Assembly (NCBI RefSeq): GCF_902459555.1
Contig: NZ_CABPSM010000002.1
Location: 372,001 to 436,000, forward strand
Length of the DNA: 64,000 bases
Direction: 5' to 3'
Source of the DNA: Pandoraea horticolens
GTDB lineage: Bacteria > Pseudomonadota > Gammaproteobacteria > Burkholderiales > Burkholderiaceae
The notes beneath the pieces were generated by a model. It worked only from the letters and a program-made list of their open reading frames with translations. It was not told where the DNA came from and ran no database searches. The translations under genes and the position numbers were made by a program. This document shows positions 25,281-35,741 of the stretch, piece by piece; within the stretch, counting starts at the first letter, position 1; the number at the start of each line of letters is the position of its first letter.

Positions 25281-25442
25281 ATCGTCATGTGTGATATCTC
25301 AGGGCTTGTGATAGGTGCGTGCGGCTGGGTGCGCTGGCTGGACTGGATGGAATGGTTCAATTTGCCGGACGGCTTTGGCTTGTTCGATTGGCCCATCTGA
25401 TTCGCCTGGTGGCTTGTTTGATATTCCCGGAATTCGTTCGTC
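25281..25442. other. Gap inside the ABC operon with a Trp-rich short frame
   Basis: The 162 bp between ATPase and permease genes contain a 37-codon frame (25287-25400) starting ATG with a weak ribosome-binding site. Its product has Trp at positions 14, 17, 20 and 23 and again at 35 (WVRWLDWMEW). It may be a leader peptide or chance. No terminator is seen. Confidence 0.35.
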
Positions 25443-26261
25443 ATGCGTAATCGTTCGTTCATGCGCCACCTGCGTTTGTGGCAGTGGCTGCTGTTAGTTG
25501 TGGGTTTTCTCGTCTGGTACGTTCTCACGAGCCCGACGCTGTTGCCCGCGTTCTATTTCGACAGCCCCGACAAGGCGGCTTTTTTCTTCGGTGAGCCGCA
25601 GAAGGTGCTGCTCCAGATCTGGCAATGGTTCGTCAGTGGCGAGATCTATCTTCATCTCGGCGTCACGCTGCTAGAGACGGTGCTCGCCTTCGCGATCGGT
25701 ACCGTGTTCGGGTTGGCAGTGGGGCTTTGGCTGGCACTCTCGCCAAGTGCGGGGGCGCTGCTCGATCCGTACATCAAGGCGGCCAACTCGATGCCTCGCG
25801 TCATCCTCGCGCCGATCTTCGGCGTGTGGTTCGGGCTGGGTATCTGGTCGAAAGTGGCATTGGGCGTGACGCTGGTGTTCTTCATCGTGTTCTTCAACGT
25901 CTATCAGGGCGTGAAGGAGGTGAGCCCGGTCGTGCTGGCGAATGCGCGCATGCTGGGGGCGAACCAGCGTCAGTTGTTGCGTCGCGTGTACCTGCCGAGC
26001 GCTACCAGTTGGGTGTTCTCCAGTCTGCACAACTCCGTTGGACTGGCGTTCGTCGGGGCCGTGGTCGGGGAGTACCTCGGCTCGGCGCGCGGTGTGGGTT
26101 ATCTGATCTTGCAAGCGGAAGGAACCTTTGACATCAACGCGGTCATCGCGGGGGTGCTGATCCTGACAGCGTTTGCGCTCGTGCTCGATGGACTGGTGGG
26201 GGTGGTTGAGCGGCGTTTGCTTGTCTGGCAGCCGCAAGCCGGCGAGACCGAGAAGATGTAA
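25443..26261 (+). CDS. ABC transporter permease (NitT/TauT family)
   Basis: The 272-residue protein has about six hydrophobic segments, the first at residues 12-26, and the EAA-type cytoplasmic loop [20 protein letters not shown] that docks the ATPase, followed by [23 protein letters not shown]. It is the SsuC/TauC class of inner-membrane permease and completes the importer started by the two upstream genes. Confidence 0.9.
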   Translation: MRNRSFMRHLRLWQWLLLVVGFLVWYVLTSPTLLPAFYFDSPDKAAFFFGEPQKVLLQIWQWFVSGEIYLHLGVTLLETVLAFAIGTVFGLAVGLWLALSPSAGALLDPYIKAANSMPRVILAPIFGVWFGLGIWSKVALGVTLVFFIVFFNVYQGVKEVSPVVLANARMLGANQRQLLRRVYLPSATSWVFSSLHNSVGLAFVGAVVGEYLGSARGVGYLILQAEGTFDINAVIAGVLILTAFALVLDGLVGVVERRLLVWQPQAGETEKM

Positions 26262-26421
26262 CGGCGTGTCGGGCCGTTCGGCGGACGCGGTTTCGCCGCC
26301 GGCGGCCATGACCGATTGGCGGCAAACTTGTGGCAGGACCGTGGCAAACTGTCGACGCCGTGCCGTGGCGAAGACGCGACCGATGCCGCTATGGCGTCAT
26401 ATCCGAGCACCTTTCCTCGGT

Positions 26422-26433
26422 TACAATTGCCGC
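26422..26433 (+). promoter_or_regulatory. -10-like TACAAT directly before the surE ATG (leaderless candidate)
   Basis: TACAAT (26422-26427) is followed by six bases and then the surE ATG at 26434; no Shine-Dalgarno is present. Transcription from this element would begin at the start codon. Confidence 0.4.
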
Positions 26434-27195
26434 ATGCGAATCCTGCTCAGCAACGACGATGGGTATCAGGCGCCAGGTCTGGCCGCGCTATATGAGGCGC
26501 TGGCACCGCTTGGCGACATTACCGTGGTGGCGCCCGAACAGAACTGTAGTGGTGCGTCCAATTCTCTGACCCTGCAACGACCGCTTTCGGTGTTCAAGGC
26601 GGGCAACGGCTTTACGTTCATCAACGGTACGCCGACCGACTGTGTGCACGTGGCGCTGACCGGGTTGCTCGACGAGCGGCCCGATATCGTGGTCTCCGGT
26701 ATCAACAACGGCCAGAACATGGGCGAAGACACGTTGTACTCCGGTACCGTGGCAGCGGCCACCGAGGGTTTTCTCTTTGGCGTTCCTTCGTTCGCGTTCT
26801 CGCAAGTCAACAAAGGCTGGGATCATCTGGAAAGCGCAGCGCGCGTAGCGCGCGAGATTGTCGAGCGTTATATGGAGCGGCCGCTGGGGGCCCCCTTCCT
26901 TTTGAACGTCAATATCCCCAATTTGCCGTACGACCACCTGAAAGGTTCGCTCGCGACGCGTCTTGGGAAGAGACACCAATCGCAGCCAGTGATCCGTCAG
27001 GAGAACCCACGCGGCGAAACGATTTACTGGATCGGTCCGGCCGGCGATGCTCGCGATAGCAGCGAAGGCACGGATTTCCATGCCGTGGCGCACGATTACG
27101 TCTCGGTCACCCCCTTGCAACTGGATCTCACGCATACCGCACGACTTGGCGTCGTGCACGATTGGCTGGCCAGCGCAGGGGTGGCCCAACGATGA
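26434..27195 (+). CDS. surE: 5'/3'-nucleotidase SurE
   Basis: The 253-residue protein has the metal-binding DD in [12 protein letters not shown], the NCSGASNS loop, and [20 protein letters not shown]. SurE is a cytosolic phosphatase for nucleoside monophosphates and short polyphosphate, linked to stationary-phase survival. The frame runs upstream to 26173, but the family starts at [10 protein letters not shown], so 26434 is used. It overlaps pcm by 4 nt (ATGA) and heads the conserved surE-pcm-nlpD-rpoS block. Confidence 0.96.
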   Translation: MRILLSNDDGYQAPGLAALYEALAPLGDITVVAPEQNCSGASNSLTLQRPLSVFKAGNGFTFINGTPTDCVHVALTGLLDERPDIVVSGINNGQNMGEDTLYSGTVAAATEGFLFGVPSFAFSQVNKGWDHLESAARVAREIVERYMERPLGAPFLLNVNIPNLPYDHLKGSLATRLGKRHQSQPVIRQENPRGETIYWIGPAGDARDSSEGTDFHAVAHDYVSVTPLQLDLTHTARLGVVHDWLASAGVAQR

Positions 27196-28340
27196 CGACA
27201 TCGCCGAAGCGTTTTCCTCTTCCTCTTGCCGAAGTCATGACGCGCCGGCAACGCAAGGCACCGGTGCTCGACAAGGCGTCGCGGGCCAGTCCCGCTGGTG
27301 CACCGCCCGCCGCGATGACGCGGGGAACTGCGCCTGCGAACCAGGGAAATGGAAAACCGACGGCGAACGGAAGTGCTTCCGCCGCGACGCATAACAGCCT
27401 GCGAGCTGCTTCCACGCCGCTGGCGGGGGCTTCGGCCCGGCCCGGCGGCGCGCACGCGCCGCACTCGGTCGTACCGAAAGGACTTGCAAGACCGGCGTCG
27501 GCACCGCATGCTCAGCCAGCATCGCATATCGCGAAAGGCGCTCCTCGGCCTGCCGCCAAGGTGTCGGGCGCGGGTGTCGCTCAGAAGGGGAGTGCGCCGG
27601 GTGCGAAGAGCGCGGTGCGCAGTGCGATGCCTGGGAAGGTTTCGACTGGCGGCACAGCCCGCGTAGGCACATCGACCCTTGGCAGTTTGCCCGATGGCAT
27701 CGGGCTGACGTCGGATCGGGTGCGGGCGCGAATGGCTGAACGCGTGGCGGCGTCGGGCGTCAAACACCCGGGCGTGCTGGCGGCGCTGGCGACGGTGCCG
27801 CGTCATGGGTTCGTCGACGCGGCGCTTGCTAATCAGGCTTATGAAGACGCCGCGTTGCCGATCGGGCACGGACAGACCATTTCGAAGCCGTCGGTCGTCG
27901 GGCGCATGATCGAATTGCTGCTTGGCGGAGGGCGTCCGCTGGAGAAGGTGCTGGAAATCGGCACGGGTTGCGGCTATCAGGCGGCGGTGTTGTCATGCGT
28001 GGCACGCGACGTCTATTCAATTGAGCGCGTTCGTCCACTGCATGAGCGGGCAAAGGCCAATCTGCGGCCCTTGCGGGTGCCCAATATTCGCCTGCACTAC
28101 GGCGATGGGCGGTTGGGCCTGCCGGCCGTCGCGCCTTTCGACGGCATCGTCATCGCGGCTGCCGGACTGGAAATTCCGGACGCGCTGATCGATCAACTTG
28201 CCGTCGGCGCACGTCTTATCGCCCCGGTGGGTGGTGAGCAACAGATTTTGACCCTCATCGAGCGCATCGGTGCGCGCCAATGGCGCGAGACGCAGCTTGA
28301 TAGGGTGTTATTCGTCCCCTTAAAATCGGGCATCATTTAA
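27192..28340 (+). CDS. pcm: Protein-L-isoaspartate O-methyltransferase with long N-terminal extension
   Basis: The C-terminal 215 residues or so are a complete Pcm: [15 protein letters not shown], the substrate loop [22 protein letters not shown] motif [16 protein letters not shown], and GDGRLGLP. It repairs isoaspartyl damage in proteins by SAM-dependent methylation. Before it come about 165 residues of low-complexity Ala/Pro/Lys/Gly/Ser sequence without recognised fold, so the protein (382 residues) is nearly twice the usual 208-220. Translation is coupled to surE by the ATGA overlap, which supports the long form. The role of the extension is unknown. Confidence 0.92.
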   Translation: MTTSPKRFPLPLAEVMTRRQRKAPVLDKASRASPAGAPPAAMTRGTAPANQGNGKPTANGSASAATHNSLRAASTPLAGASARPGGAHAPHSVVPKGLARPASAPHAQPASHIAKGAPRPAAKVSGAGVAQKGSAPGAKSAVRSAMPGKVSTGGTARVGTSTLGSLPDGIGLTSDRVRARMAERVAASGVKHPGVLAALATVPRHGFVDAALANQAYEDAALPIGHGQTISKPSVVGRMIELLLGGGRPLEKVLEIGTGCGYQAAVLSCVARDVYSIERVRPLHERAKANLRPLRVPNIRLHYGDGRLGLPAVAPFDGIVIAAAGLEIPDALIDQLAVGARLIAPVGGEQQILTLIERIGARQWRETQLDRVLFVPLKSGII

Positions 28341-28371
28341 GCCCGTCGGGCCTATTCTGCGGAGGATTTGA

Positions 28372-29208
28372 GTGAATTTGCGAGCGGGTTTCCAACAACG
28401 CGTCGCCAGTGTCCTGTTGCTGAGCATGCTGGCAGCGTGTGCATCGCGACAAGTCGGGGCGCCGGTCGTCGACCGTACCGTAGGCGGTACGACGACCGAC
28501 AGCAATGTGCCGGGCACCGCGCCCGTCATTGACAACACACCGGTGCCGGCCGGGTATTATCGCGTCAAACCGGGGGATCGTCTCTATCGCATCGCGCTGG
28601 AGAACGGTCAGAACTATCGCGACATCGCGCGCTGGAACAATATTCAAAACCCGGACCAGATTGAAGTCGGTCAGGTACTGCGTGTGAAGCCGCCGGCAGG
28701 CGACACAGGTGCGCCTGTGCCGGCACCCGTGGCCAGCACGCCGCCGTCCGCGAGCAGCAATCCGGCGTCGGTGCCGCCCGCTGTGGTGACGCCGCCGGCC
28801 AGTTCGTCGGCATCGGCGGCACCGTCTGCCGTGTCGAGTGGCGAGTTGCAGCTTTCGTGGCCGGCCAAGGGCAGTGTCGTGGGTCGTTTCGACGATTCGA
28901 AGAATAAAGGCCTGAACATCGCTGGCAGCACCGGCGATCCCGTCTATGCGGCGGGCGCGGGTAAAGTGGTGTACTCGGGAGCTGGCCTGCGTGGCTATGG
29001 CAACCTTGTCATCATCAAACACGATGCCACCTTCTTGACGGCGTATGCGCACAACCGCACACTGTTGGTCAAGGAAGGCGACTCCGTGACGCGGGGTCAG
29101 AAAATTGCCGAAATGGGTAACTCGGATGCAGATCGTGTCATGCTGCACTTCGAGGTGCGCCGTGACGGCAAGCCTGTGGATCCGATGAAGTATTTGCCGC
29201 CTCAATAA
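28372..29208 (+). CDS. nlpD: Lipoprotein NlpD, LysM-LytM murein hydrolase activator
   Basis: The 278-residue lipoprotein has a lipobox (LAAC) at about residues 20-23, a LysM domain (YYRVKPGDRLYRIALENGQN) near 62-107 that binds glycan, a Ser/Ala/Pro linker, and a C-terminal LytM/M23 domain. In the LytM part the zinc-ligand motif is replaced (GLNIAGSTGDP instead of H-x-G-x-D), so it should be an amidase activator, not an enzyme, as E. coli NlpD is for AmiC. The start is GTG with GGAGG 6 nt upstream. rpoS follows 15 bp later; in enterobacteria a main rpoS promoter lies within nlpD. Confidence 0.94.
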   Translation: MNLRAGFQQRVASVLLLSMLAACASRQVGAPVVDRTVGGTTTDSNVPGTAPVIDNTPVPAGYYRVKPGDRLYRIALENGQNYRDIARWNNIQNPDQIEVGQVLRVKPPAGDTGAPVPAPVASTPPSASSNPASVPPAVVTPPASSSASAAPSAVSSGELQLSWPAKGSVVGRFDDSKNKGLNIAGSTGDPVYAAGAGKVVYSGAGLRGYGNLVIIKHDATFLTAYAHNRTLLVKEGDSVTRGQKIAEMGNSDADRVMLHFEVRRDGKPVDPMKYLPPQ

Positions 29209-29223
29209 ACTAGGCAGGGTCGA

Positions 29224-30321
29224 ATGCTCAAGAGAAAGCGTCGTACTTCGCAAGAGGAAGACCTCGCTGCCCCGGAGACCGATCAGGACGTTGACGATCG
29301 GCAATCCCGGCAGGACGAGGACGTGGACGACGCTTTCGACGAGCGCGAGGCGGAGGAGGAGGACGCCTCGCCGTCCGACACCGCCGAGGAGGGGGGAAGC
29401 ACTGCCGCCACCGGCCGCAAGCGCAAAGCTGCCGACGGCGACGACTTCGGCACCGTGTTGCAAGCCGAACTCACCGCCGACACCGTCCAGCACTATCTCA
29501 ATCGCATCAGTATCAAGCCGCTGCTGACGCCCACCGAGGAGCTCGATTTCTCCACGCGTGCGCAGGCGGGCGAGTTTGCTGCGCGCCAGGTCATGATCGA
29601 GCGCAATCTGCGCCTCGTTGTGAGCATTGCCAAGGGCTATCTCAATCGCGGAGTGCCGTTGCTCGATCTGATCGAGGAGGGCAACCTCGGCCTGATGCAC
29701 GCCATCGAAAAATTCGACCCAGGGCGCGGTTTCCGTTTTTCGACGTATGCCACGTGGTGGATTCGCCAGAGCATCGAACGCGCCATCATGAATCAGGCGC
29801 GCACGGTACGCTTGCCGGTGCATGTCATTCGCGAACTCAATCAGGTGCTGCGCGCAAAGCGTCACCTTGAAAAGAGTGCGGCGTATGTCGACGGCGGTGA
29901 GCAACGGGATGCGCGCATCGAGGATATTGCCGATCTCACCGGCAAGACACCCGAGGAGATCACCGACATCCTCGCGCTCAACGAGCACGTGGCGTCGCTG
30001 GACGCACCGCTGGAAATCGATCCCGGCAGCAGTCTGCTCGACCTGCTTTCTGACGATCATAGCCAGGCCCCCGAGCAGGAGGTGCAGCATCGCGAGCTGG
30101 AAGACCTCATGCGCCTGTGGCTCTCGCGACTGTCCACCAAACATCGTTATGTCATCGAGCGCCGGTTTGGCCTCAATCGCGTGGAACCTGCCACGCTCGA
30201 GGAACTTGCCGACGAGATGGGGTTGACCCGCGAGCGCGTGCGTCAGATCCAGCAGGAGGCGCTCGTCAAACTCAAGCGCTATTTCGCGTCGAACGGTGTT
30301 CGTAAGGACGCCGTGCTCTGA
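29224..30321 (+). CDS. rpoS: RNA polymerase sigma factor RpoS
   Basis: The 365-residue sigma70-family protein has region 1.2 with [10 protein letters not shown], region 2 with [22 protein letters not shown] and [18 protein letters not shown], and region 4 with the helix-turn-helix [20 protein letters not shown]. Its N-terminus is acidic and about 70 residues long before region 1.2, longer than in E. coli. Location after nlpD identifies it as the general stress sigma factor rather than RpoD or RpoH. Confidence 0.96.
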   Translation: MLKRKRRTSQEEDLAAPETDQDVDDRQSRQDEDVDDAFDEREAEEEDASPSDTAEEGGSTAATGRKRKAADGDDFGTVLQAELTADTVQHYLNRISIKPLLTPTEELDFSTRAQAGEFAARQVMIERNLRLVVSIAKGYLNRGVPLLDLIEEGNLGLMHAIEKFDPGRGFRFSTYATWWIRQSIERAIMNQARTVRLPVHVIRELNQVLRAKRHLEKSAAYVDGGEQRDARIEDIADLTGKTPEEITDILALNEHVASLDAPLEIDPGSSLLDLLSDDHSQAPEQEVQHRELEDLMRLWLSRLSTKHRYVIERRFGLNRVEPATLEELADEMGLTRERVRQIQQEALVKLKRYFASNGVRKDAVL

Positions 30322-30417
30322 TCGACGTAGGCCTGTCCTGTCCCGAGTTGAATGCGTGCGGGCGGGGCGGCGATATCGAATTGCGATGCTCGCTATTTCT
30401 TTTTTTCGATTTTCATC

Positions 30418-31194
30418 ATGCCATCTCCCGTACTCGTCTTCGACATTGAAACGATTCCCGACGTCGACGGCTTGCGCAAGCTCGAGCCGGCGTATGCCGG
30501 GCTTTCCGACGACGCCGTTGCCGAAGCCGCCTTCGCCGCGCGCCGTGAAAAGGTCGGGCACGACTTCCTGCCTCTTCACCTGCATCGCGTCGCCGCCATC
30601 TCGTGCGTGTTCCGCGATCGCGACGGGTTTCGCGTGAAGTCGCTAGGTACACTTGACGATGGCGAGGGGGCGCTCGTCTCGGGCTTCTATCGCACCATCG
30701 AAAAATACGCGCCGCAAATCGTATCGTGGAATGGCGGTGGCTTCGATCTGCCGGTGTTGCATTACCGCGCGATGATTCACGGCATTGCCGCCCCCCGTTA
30801 TTGGGACATGGGCGAAGACGATCGCGAGTTCAAGTGGAATAACTACATCAGCCGCTATCACCAGCGCCATCTGGATTTGATGGACCTGCTGGCGATGTAT
30901 CAGGCGCGCGCGAATGCACCGCTCGACGATCTCGCCAAGCTGTGCGGATTCCCCGGCAAGCTCGGGATGGACGGCAGTAAGGTCTGGGAGGCCTATCGCG
31001 GTGGCAAGCTCGAAGAGATTCGCAACTATTGCGAGACCGACGTCGTTAATACGTACCTCGTCTACTGTCGTTATCAATTGATGCGCGGTGGTTTGCGTCA
31101 GGTCGAGTACGATCAGGAAATCGAATTCGTAAAACGCTCGCTCGAGCAGGAAGCGGCGCCGCACTGGAAGGAATATCTCGCCGCTTGGGCGTGA
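30418..31194 (+). CDS. Predicted 3'-5' exonuclease, DEDD family
   Basis: The 258-residue protein has ExoI motif VLVFDIETIPD, ExoII region IVSWNGGGFDLPVLHYRA and ExoIII-type IRNYCETDVVNTY, giving the acidic residues of a DnaQ-fold exonuclease. It corresponds to the DNA_pol_B_exo2 (WlaX-like) family of stand-alone proofreading-like exonucleases. The start at 30418 directly precedes PSPVLVFDIE; the longer frame from 30352 adds unrelated residues. Substrate and process are unknown; it lies between rpoS and rlmD on the same strand. Confidence 0.83.
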   Translation: MPSPVLVFDIETIPDVDGLRKLEPAYAGLSDDAVAEAAFAARREKVGHDFLPLHLHRVAAISCVFRDRDGFRVKSLGTLDDGEGALVSGFYRTIEKYAPQIVSWNGGGFDLPVLHYRAMIHGIAAPRYWDMGEDDREFKWNNYISRYHQRHLDLMDLLAMYQARANAPLDDLAKLCGFPGKLGMDGSKVWEAYRGGKLEEIRNYCETDVVNTYLVYCRYQLMRGGLRQVEYDQEIEFVKRSLEQEAAPHWKEYLAAWA

Positions 31195-31302
31195 TGCCAT
31201 TCATTTGCGACAAATTAGGCAGGATCGCCTCACGAGTGCTGCATGAGTAGCGGGCGAATCGATTAAAATGCCGGGTTTGCTGTCGCATATGAGAATGAAG
31301 AC

Positions 31303-32832
31303 GTGACCCGCTCCTCCCGAAACTCCTCGCGCAACCGGCCCAGCGCCGAGCCCGGCATCATCGATATCGAATCGCTCGACATGGAGGCGCGCGGTGTCGG
31401 CCGCACCGCACCCGAGGGAGAGCCAGGTACGCCGGACTTTAAGCCCGGCAAAGTGATTTTCGTCGAAGGCGCGCTGCCGGGCGAACGCGTCACGTATCTC
31501 AGCTATCGGCGCAAGCCCAAGTTCGAGCAGGCGGAAGCCATCAATGTGCTGCGCGCAAGTTCGATGCGTGCCAAGCCGCAATGCCCGCATTTCGGCAAGT
31601 GCGGGGGGTGCTCGATGCAGCATCTCGAACCGCGTGCGCAAATCGCCATTAAGCAACGGGTGCTCGAAGATAATCTGGCGCGTCTTGGTAAGGTGAAGGC
31701 TGAAGCCATACTTCGCCCGATTCAGGGGCCAGATTGGGGTTACCGATTCCGTGCACGTCTGACGGTGCGCTATGTGCCGAAGAAGGGCGGTGTCCTCATC
31801 GGGTTCCACGAGCGCAAGAGCAGCTATGTGGCCGACATGGACTCGTGCGAAGTGCTGCCGCGTCATGTGTCGGATATGCTTGTGCCGCTACGGCGTCTGG
31901 TCGAATCGCTATCGATTCGCGAGCGTTTGCCGCAGATCGAGTTGGCGATTGGTGCGGACGTGACAGCACTGGTGTTGCGTATTCTCGAACCTCTCACGCC
32001 GGCGGATGAAGACACGCTGCGCGCATTTGCAGACGCGAATCGCGTGCAATTCTGGGTGCAGACGAAGGGGCCGGACACTGCGGTACCTTTCTATCCGCTT
32101 GAGCCGGAGTTGCACTACACGCTGCCGGAGTACCAGATCCGGATGCCATTCAAGCCTACCGACTTCACGCAGGTCAATCACCAGATCAACCGCGTTCTGG
32201 TGCATCGTGCGCTGCGATTGCTCGCGCCGGAGCCGCATGAACGCGTGCTTGATCTGTTCTGCGGTCTGGGCAACTTCACGCTGCCCCTGGCGCGTCGTGC
32301 CGGGTCGGTTGTGGGGATCGAGGGCAGTACCGCGCTGACCGAACGCGCGCTCGCCAACGCGCAGCGCAATGGCGTGGCGGACCGCACCGAATTCGCTTGC
32401 CGCAATCTGTTCGATATCACGGCAGACGATATTCGTGCCTTGGGCGCTTTTGATCGTTACTTGATCGATCCGCCGCGAGAGGGCGCTCTGGCGGTATCGA
32501 AGGCGTTGGCCGAACTGGCGCAGCAGGGGTACGAAGGTCTGCCCAAGCGCATCGTCTACGTTTCATGCAGTCCTGCGACGCTCGCTAGAGATGCTGGTCT
32601 TCTTGTGCATGAAGCAGGATATCGTTTGACGCTGGCCGGTGTGGTGAATATGTTCCCGCACACCTCGCACGTCGAGTCGATGGCGGTTTTCGAGCACGAG
32701 AGCATCGGTCAGCCCTGGGTGCCGCGCGTGCGGGTGTCGGAACCCGACGTCGCTGCGCATCAGGCAGATGAAGGTCTTGAGGCGATTGCCGGGGCTACCG
32801 GTGGTGATGGCGTGATTCACGAAGACGCCTGA
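31303..32832 (+). CDS. rlmD: 23S rRNA (uracil(1939)-C(5))-methyltransferase RlmD
   Basis: The 509-residue protein has an N-terminal TRAM domain (about 15-80), an iron-sulfur motif [15 protein letters not shown] near residue 90-105, a SAM-binding [13 protein letters not shown], and the catalytic Cys in [13 protein letters not shown]. These are the RumA/RlmD features for m5U1939 formation. The start used is GTG at 31303. The C-terminus carries about 30 acidic residues beyond the catalytic fold. Confidence 0.93.
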   Translation: MTRSSRNSSRNRPSAEPGIIDIESLDMEARGVGRTAPEGEPGTPDFKPGKVIFVEGALPGERVTYLSYRRKPKFEQAEAINVLRASSMRAKPQCPHFGKCGGCSMQHLEPRAQIAIKQRVLEDNLARLGKVKAEAILRPIQGPDWGYRFRARLTVRYVPKKGGVLIGFHERKSSYVADMDSCEVLPRHVSDMLVPLRRLVESLSIRERLPQIELAIGADVTALVLRILEPLTPADEDTLRAFADANRVQFWVQTKGPDTAVPFYPLEPELHYTLPEYQIRMPFKPTDFTQVNHQINRVLVHRALRLLAPEPHERVLDLFCGLGNFTLPLARRAGSVVGIEGSTALTERALANAQRNGVADRTEFACRNLFDITADDIRALGAFDRYLIDPPREGALAVSKALAELAQQGYEGLPKRIVYVSCSPATLARDAGLLVHEAGYRLTLAGVVNMFPHTSHVESMAVFEHESIGQPWVPRVRVSEPDVAAHQADEGLEAIAGATGGDGVIHEDA

Positions 32833-32947
32833 CCGCATTGCGTGATTGGCCGCCGACTGCGCGAAACGAGGTGCGGCCGGTTGCCTGAGGTGCCGGGTAG
32901 GCAGGGCCGCGAGGCGAGGTGAGCCGGAAAAATGCGCCGCGTAAAGA

Positions 32948-32975
32948 AAAAGCCAGTCCCTCGGGACTGGCTTTT
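32948..32975. terminator. Bidirectional terminator between rlmD and the Bax-inhibitor-like gene
   Basis: Arms AAAAGCCAGTCCC and GGGACTGGCTTTT flank TC. It serves the convergent genes on both sides. Confidence 0.88.
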
Positions 32976-33025
32976 CTGCGTCTACCCGGTGATGCGTTGA
33001 TGCCCGCACCACCACAACGCGTGCG

Positions 33026-33727
33026 TCAGTTGCGGTTGCCGCCCAGCACGCCGAGGATGGCGAGCAGGTTGGTAAAGATGTTGTACAGGTCGAGATAAAT
33101 CGCGAGCGTTGCCGTGACATAGTTCGTCTCGCCGCCGTTCACGACGCGCTGCACGTCGAACAGGATGTATGCCGAGAAGATGGCGATGGCGAGGACCGAG
33201 ACCGTCAACATCAGCGCCGGCAGTTGCAGCCAGATGTTGGCAACCGAAGCCAGCAGGATCACGAGCACGCCCATGAACAGCCATTTGCCCAGGCCACTGA
33301 AGTCGCGCTTGCTGACCGTGGCGACCGTTGCCATCACGCCGAAAATCACGGCGGTTCCACCGAACGCCAGCATGATCAGCGATGCGCCGTTCGAGAAACC
33401 GAGCACGAAGCTCAGCAGACGCGTAAGCATGAGGCCCATGAAGAACGTGAAGCCCAGCAGCAACGCCACGCCCACGCCGCTATTCTTGAAGCGCTCGATG
33501 GCGAACATGAAGCCGAAAGCGATGGCAAGAAATGCGATCACGCTGACCATCGGGCTGCCCGCGAACAGCGAGAAACCGTAATTCACACCCAGCCAAGCCC
33601 CGGCAATCGTCGGCAGCATCGACAGCGCGAGCAGCCAGTACGTATTGCGCAGTACCTTGTTGCGCACCTGAACGGTTGTGGCGCCTTGCGTCCCACCGTA
33701 GCCGAAACGTTGGAAATCCTGATTCAT
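33026..33727 (-). CDS. Bax inhibitor-1/YccA family membrane protein
   Basis: The 233-residue protein has a short polar N-terminus and seven hydrophobic segments (for example YWLLALSMLPTIAGAWLGV and VALLLGFTFFMGLMLTRLL), with the conserved C-terminal ALAIYLDLYNIFTNLLAILG. The family includes YccA, which modulates the membrane protease FtsH in E. coli, and YbhL. FtsH regulators HflK and HflC are encoded at 45-47 kb, but there is no direct link. GGAG lies about 11 nt before the ATG. Confidence 0.9.
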   Translation of the reverse strand: MNQDFQRFGYGGTQGATTVQVRNKVLRNTYWLLALSMLPTIAGAWLGVNYGFSLFAGSPMVSVIAFLAIAFGFMFAIERFKNSGVGVALLLGFTFFMGLMLTRLLSFVLGFSNGASLIMLAFGGTAVIFGVMATVATVSKRDFSGLGKWLFMGVLVILLASVANIWLQLPALMLTVSVLAIAIFSAYILFDVQRVVNGGETNYVTATLAIYLDLYNIFTNLLAILGVLGGNRN

Positions 33728-34134
33728 ATATTGTATTCTCCGTGGTCATTGTGCCCGCCGGCGGGGCCGGCAAGCGCCTCTTGACGCTTACGATGACCGG
33801 CTCTCGCGCCGGTAAATCCCCCGCAGCCGTTGGTCTGGCTTGTCGTAGAAGTCAAAGGATACCGAAAGACTCCCGGGAAAGCGCTCAGACGATTCTCGAA
33901 ATCTCAGGGCGAATGCCTGAATTTCAATCCGCCGGCACGCCATCCGACCTTCCCATTTGGGTAAGGTGCCGGAATCACACCCTTACGTCAACTTCTCGAA
34001 AAGCCGGATCGTCCCGGCCGTCCTGCGTTTGAGCGGTATGCACACCGTAGGTTCCATCACCATCATAACAGCCTTCGTGCTACAATTACGGGTTCATGTT
34101 GGTTATATAACTGCTTAATTTTTTGGAGTTTTTC
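33728..34134. other. Intergenic region upstream of ndk
   Basis: About 400 bp with no gene. The ndk-proximal 60 bp are AT-rich with TACAAT (34081-34086), a perfect palindrome GTTATATAAC (34102-34111) and TTTTTTGGAG leading into the start codon. No consensus -35 was found. The left half should hold the divergent promoter of the Bax-inhibitor-like gene. Confidence 0.45.
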
Positions 34135-34560
34135 ATGGCAGTCGAACGCACTTTGTCGATTATCAAGCCCGATGCCGTTGCCAAGAACGTGATCGGCCAG
34201 ATTTATAGCCGTTTCGAAGGCGCAGGCCTGAAGATCGCTGCTGCCAAGCTGGTGCACCTGTCGCGCGCCGAAGCCGAGCAATTCTACGCTGTGCACAAGG
34301 AGCGCCCGTTCTTCAAGGATCTGGTCGACTTCATGATCTCCGGTCCGGTGATGATTCAGGTGCTGGAAGGTGAGAACGCCATCGCGAAGAACCGCGAACT
34401 GATGGGCGCTACCGATCCGAAGAAGGCTGAGAAGGGCACGATCCGCGCCGATTTCGCCGACAGCATCGACGCGAACGCCGTGCATGGTTCGGATGCCGCC
34501 GAAACGGCTGCTGTCGAAGTGGCGTTCTTCTTCGCCGGCCTGAACGTCTACGCGCGTTAA
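34135..34560 (+). CDS. ndk: Nucleoside diphosphate kinase
   Basis: The 141-residue protein starts [18 protein letters not shown], has the active-site His in [12 protein letters not shown] and the Kpn loop, and ends in [11 protein letters not shown]. It balances nucleoside triphosphate pools. GGAG before the ATG at 34135 decides this start over an in-frame TTG at 34123. ndk upstream of rlmN is the conserved order. Confidence 0.97.
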   Translation: MAVERTLSIIKPDAVAKNVIGQIYSRFEGAGLKIAAAKLVHLSRAEAEQFYAVHKERPFFKDLVDFMISGPVMIQVLEGENAIAKNRELMGATDPKKAEKGTIRADFADSIDANAVHGSDAAETAAVEVAFFFAGLNVYAR

Positions 34561-34619
34561 TACGCGTTTAGCCGCTCAATCGCAGGAAGATACCGAAGGG
34601 ATGTTGACGGACCAGGGCC

Positions 34620-35741
34620 ATGACCAACCTTACGAATCTGCTTGATTTCGATCCGGACGGTCTGGCCGCCTATTGCGGCACGCTCGGCGAGAAGCCGTTT
34701 CGCGCTCGCCAGCTCCAGCGCTGGATCCACCAGATGGGTGCCGTCGATTTCGACGGCATGACCGATCTTGCGAAGTCGCTGCGCGAAAAGTTGCACACGC
34801 GTGCGACCATTGCCGCGCCGGCGGCCATCACCGATCATGTGTCGACCGATGGCACGCGCAAATGGCTGTTGGACGTAGGTAACGGCAATGCCGTCGAGAC
34901 CGTCTACATTCCCGAAGAGACGCGTGGCACGCTTTGCGTTTCATCGCAGGCGGGCTGCGCCGTCAACTGCCGGTTCTGTTCGACCGGCAAGCAGGGTTTC
35001 TCGCGCAATCTGTCGCTTGGCGAAATCATCGGTCAATTGTGGATGGCCGAGTTTGCGTTGCGCCGCGACCTTGGGCGCGAGGGCAAGAACGAACGCGTCA
35101 TCACCAATGTGGTGATGATGGGCATGGGCGAGCCGCTGCTCAATTTCGACAATGTCGTGGGTGCAATGCGCCTGATGCTCGACGATAACGCCTATGGGTT
35201 GTCGCGTCGCCGCGTCACGCTGTCGACCTCGGGTGTCGTGCCGATGATGGATCGCCTGGGGCAGGAACTCCCCGTGGCGCTGGCTGTGTCGCTGCATGCG
35301 CCCAACGACGCACTGCGCGATGTGCTCGTGCCGCTCAACAAGAAATATCCGTTACGCGAACTAATGGGCGCGTGCGAGCGTTACCTGGAGGTGGCGCCGC
35401 GCGATTTCATCACGTTCGAGTACTGCATGCTCGACGGTGTGAACGACACTGAGGCGCATGCACGCGAGCTTGTCGCCCTGACGCGCGACGTGCCGTGCAA
35501 ATTCAATCTGATTCCGTTCAACCCGTTTCCCGAATCCGGCCTGTTGCGCTCGAAAGACCCGCAGATCAAGCGCTTCGCGCAAATTCTGCTCGACGCAGGA
35601 CTCGTGACCACCGTGCGCAAGACGCGCGGCGACGACATCGATGCGGCATGCGGTCAGCTCGCCGGAGAGGTGCAGGATCGCACGCGGCTTGCGCAGCGCG
35701 GCAAATTCGGGAAAATCGCGGTCGAGGTGCGTACCGTATGA
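34620..35741 (+). CDS. rlmN: Dual-specificity rRNA/tRNA methyltransferase RlmN
   Basis: The 373-residue radical SAM enzyme has the cluster motif [11 protein letters not shown], the GMGEPLLN motif, and the conserved Cys near the C-terminus (AACGQLAGE) required for C2 methylation of adenosine 2503 in 23S rRNA and A37 in tRNAs. The family length is 370-380. It lies 59 bp after ndk. Confidence 0.96.
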   Translation: MTNLTNLLDFDPDGLAAYCGTLGEKPFRARQLQRWIHQMGAVDFDGMTDLAKSLREKLHTRATIAAPAAITDHVSTDGTRKWLLDVGNGNAVETVYIPEETRGTLCVSSQAGCAVNCRFCSTGKQGFSRNLSLGEIIGQLWMAEFALRRDLGREGKNERVITNVVMMGMGEPLLNFDNVVGAMRLMLDDNAYGLSRRRVTLSTSGVVPMMDRLGQELPVALAVSLHAPNDALRDVLVPLNKKYPLRELMGACERYLEVAPRDFITFEYCMLDGVNDTEAHARELVALTRDVPCKFNLIPFNPFPESGLLRSKDPQIKRFAQILLDAGLVTTVRKTRGDDIDAACGQLAGEVQDRTRLAQRGKFGKIAVEVRTV

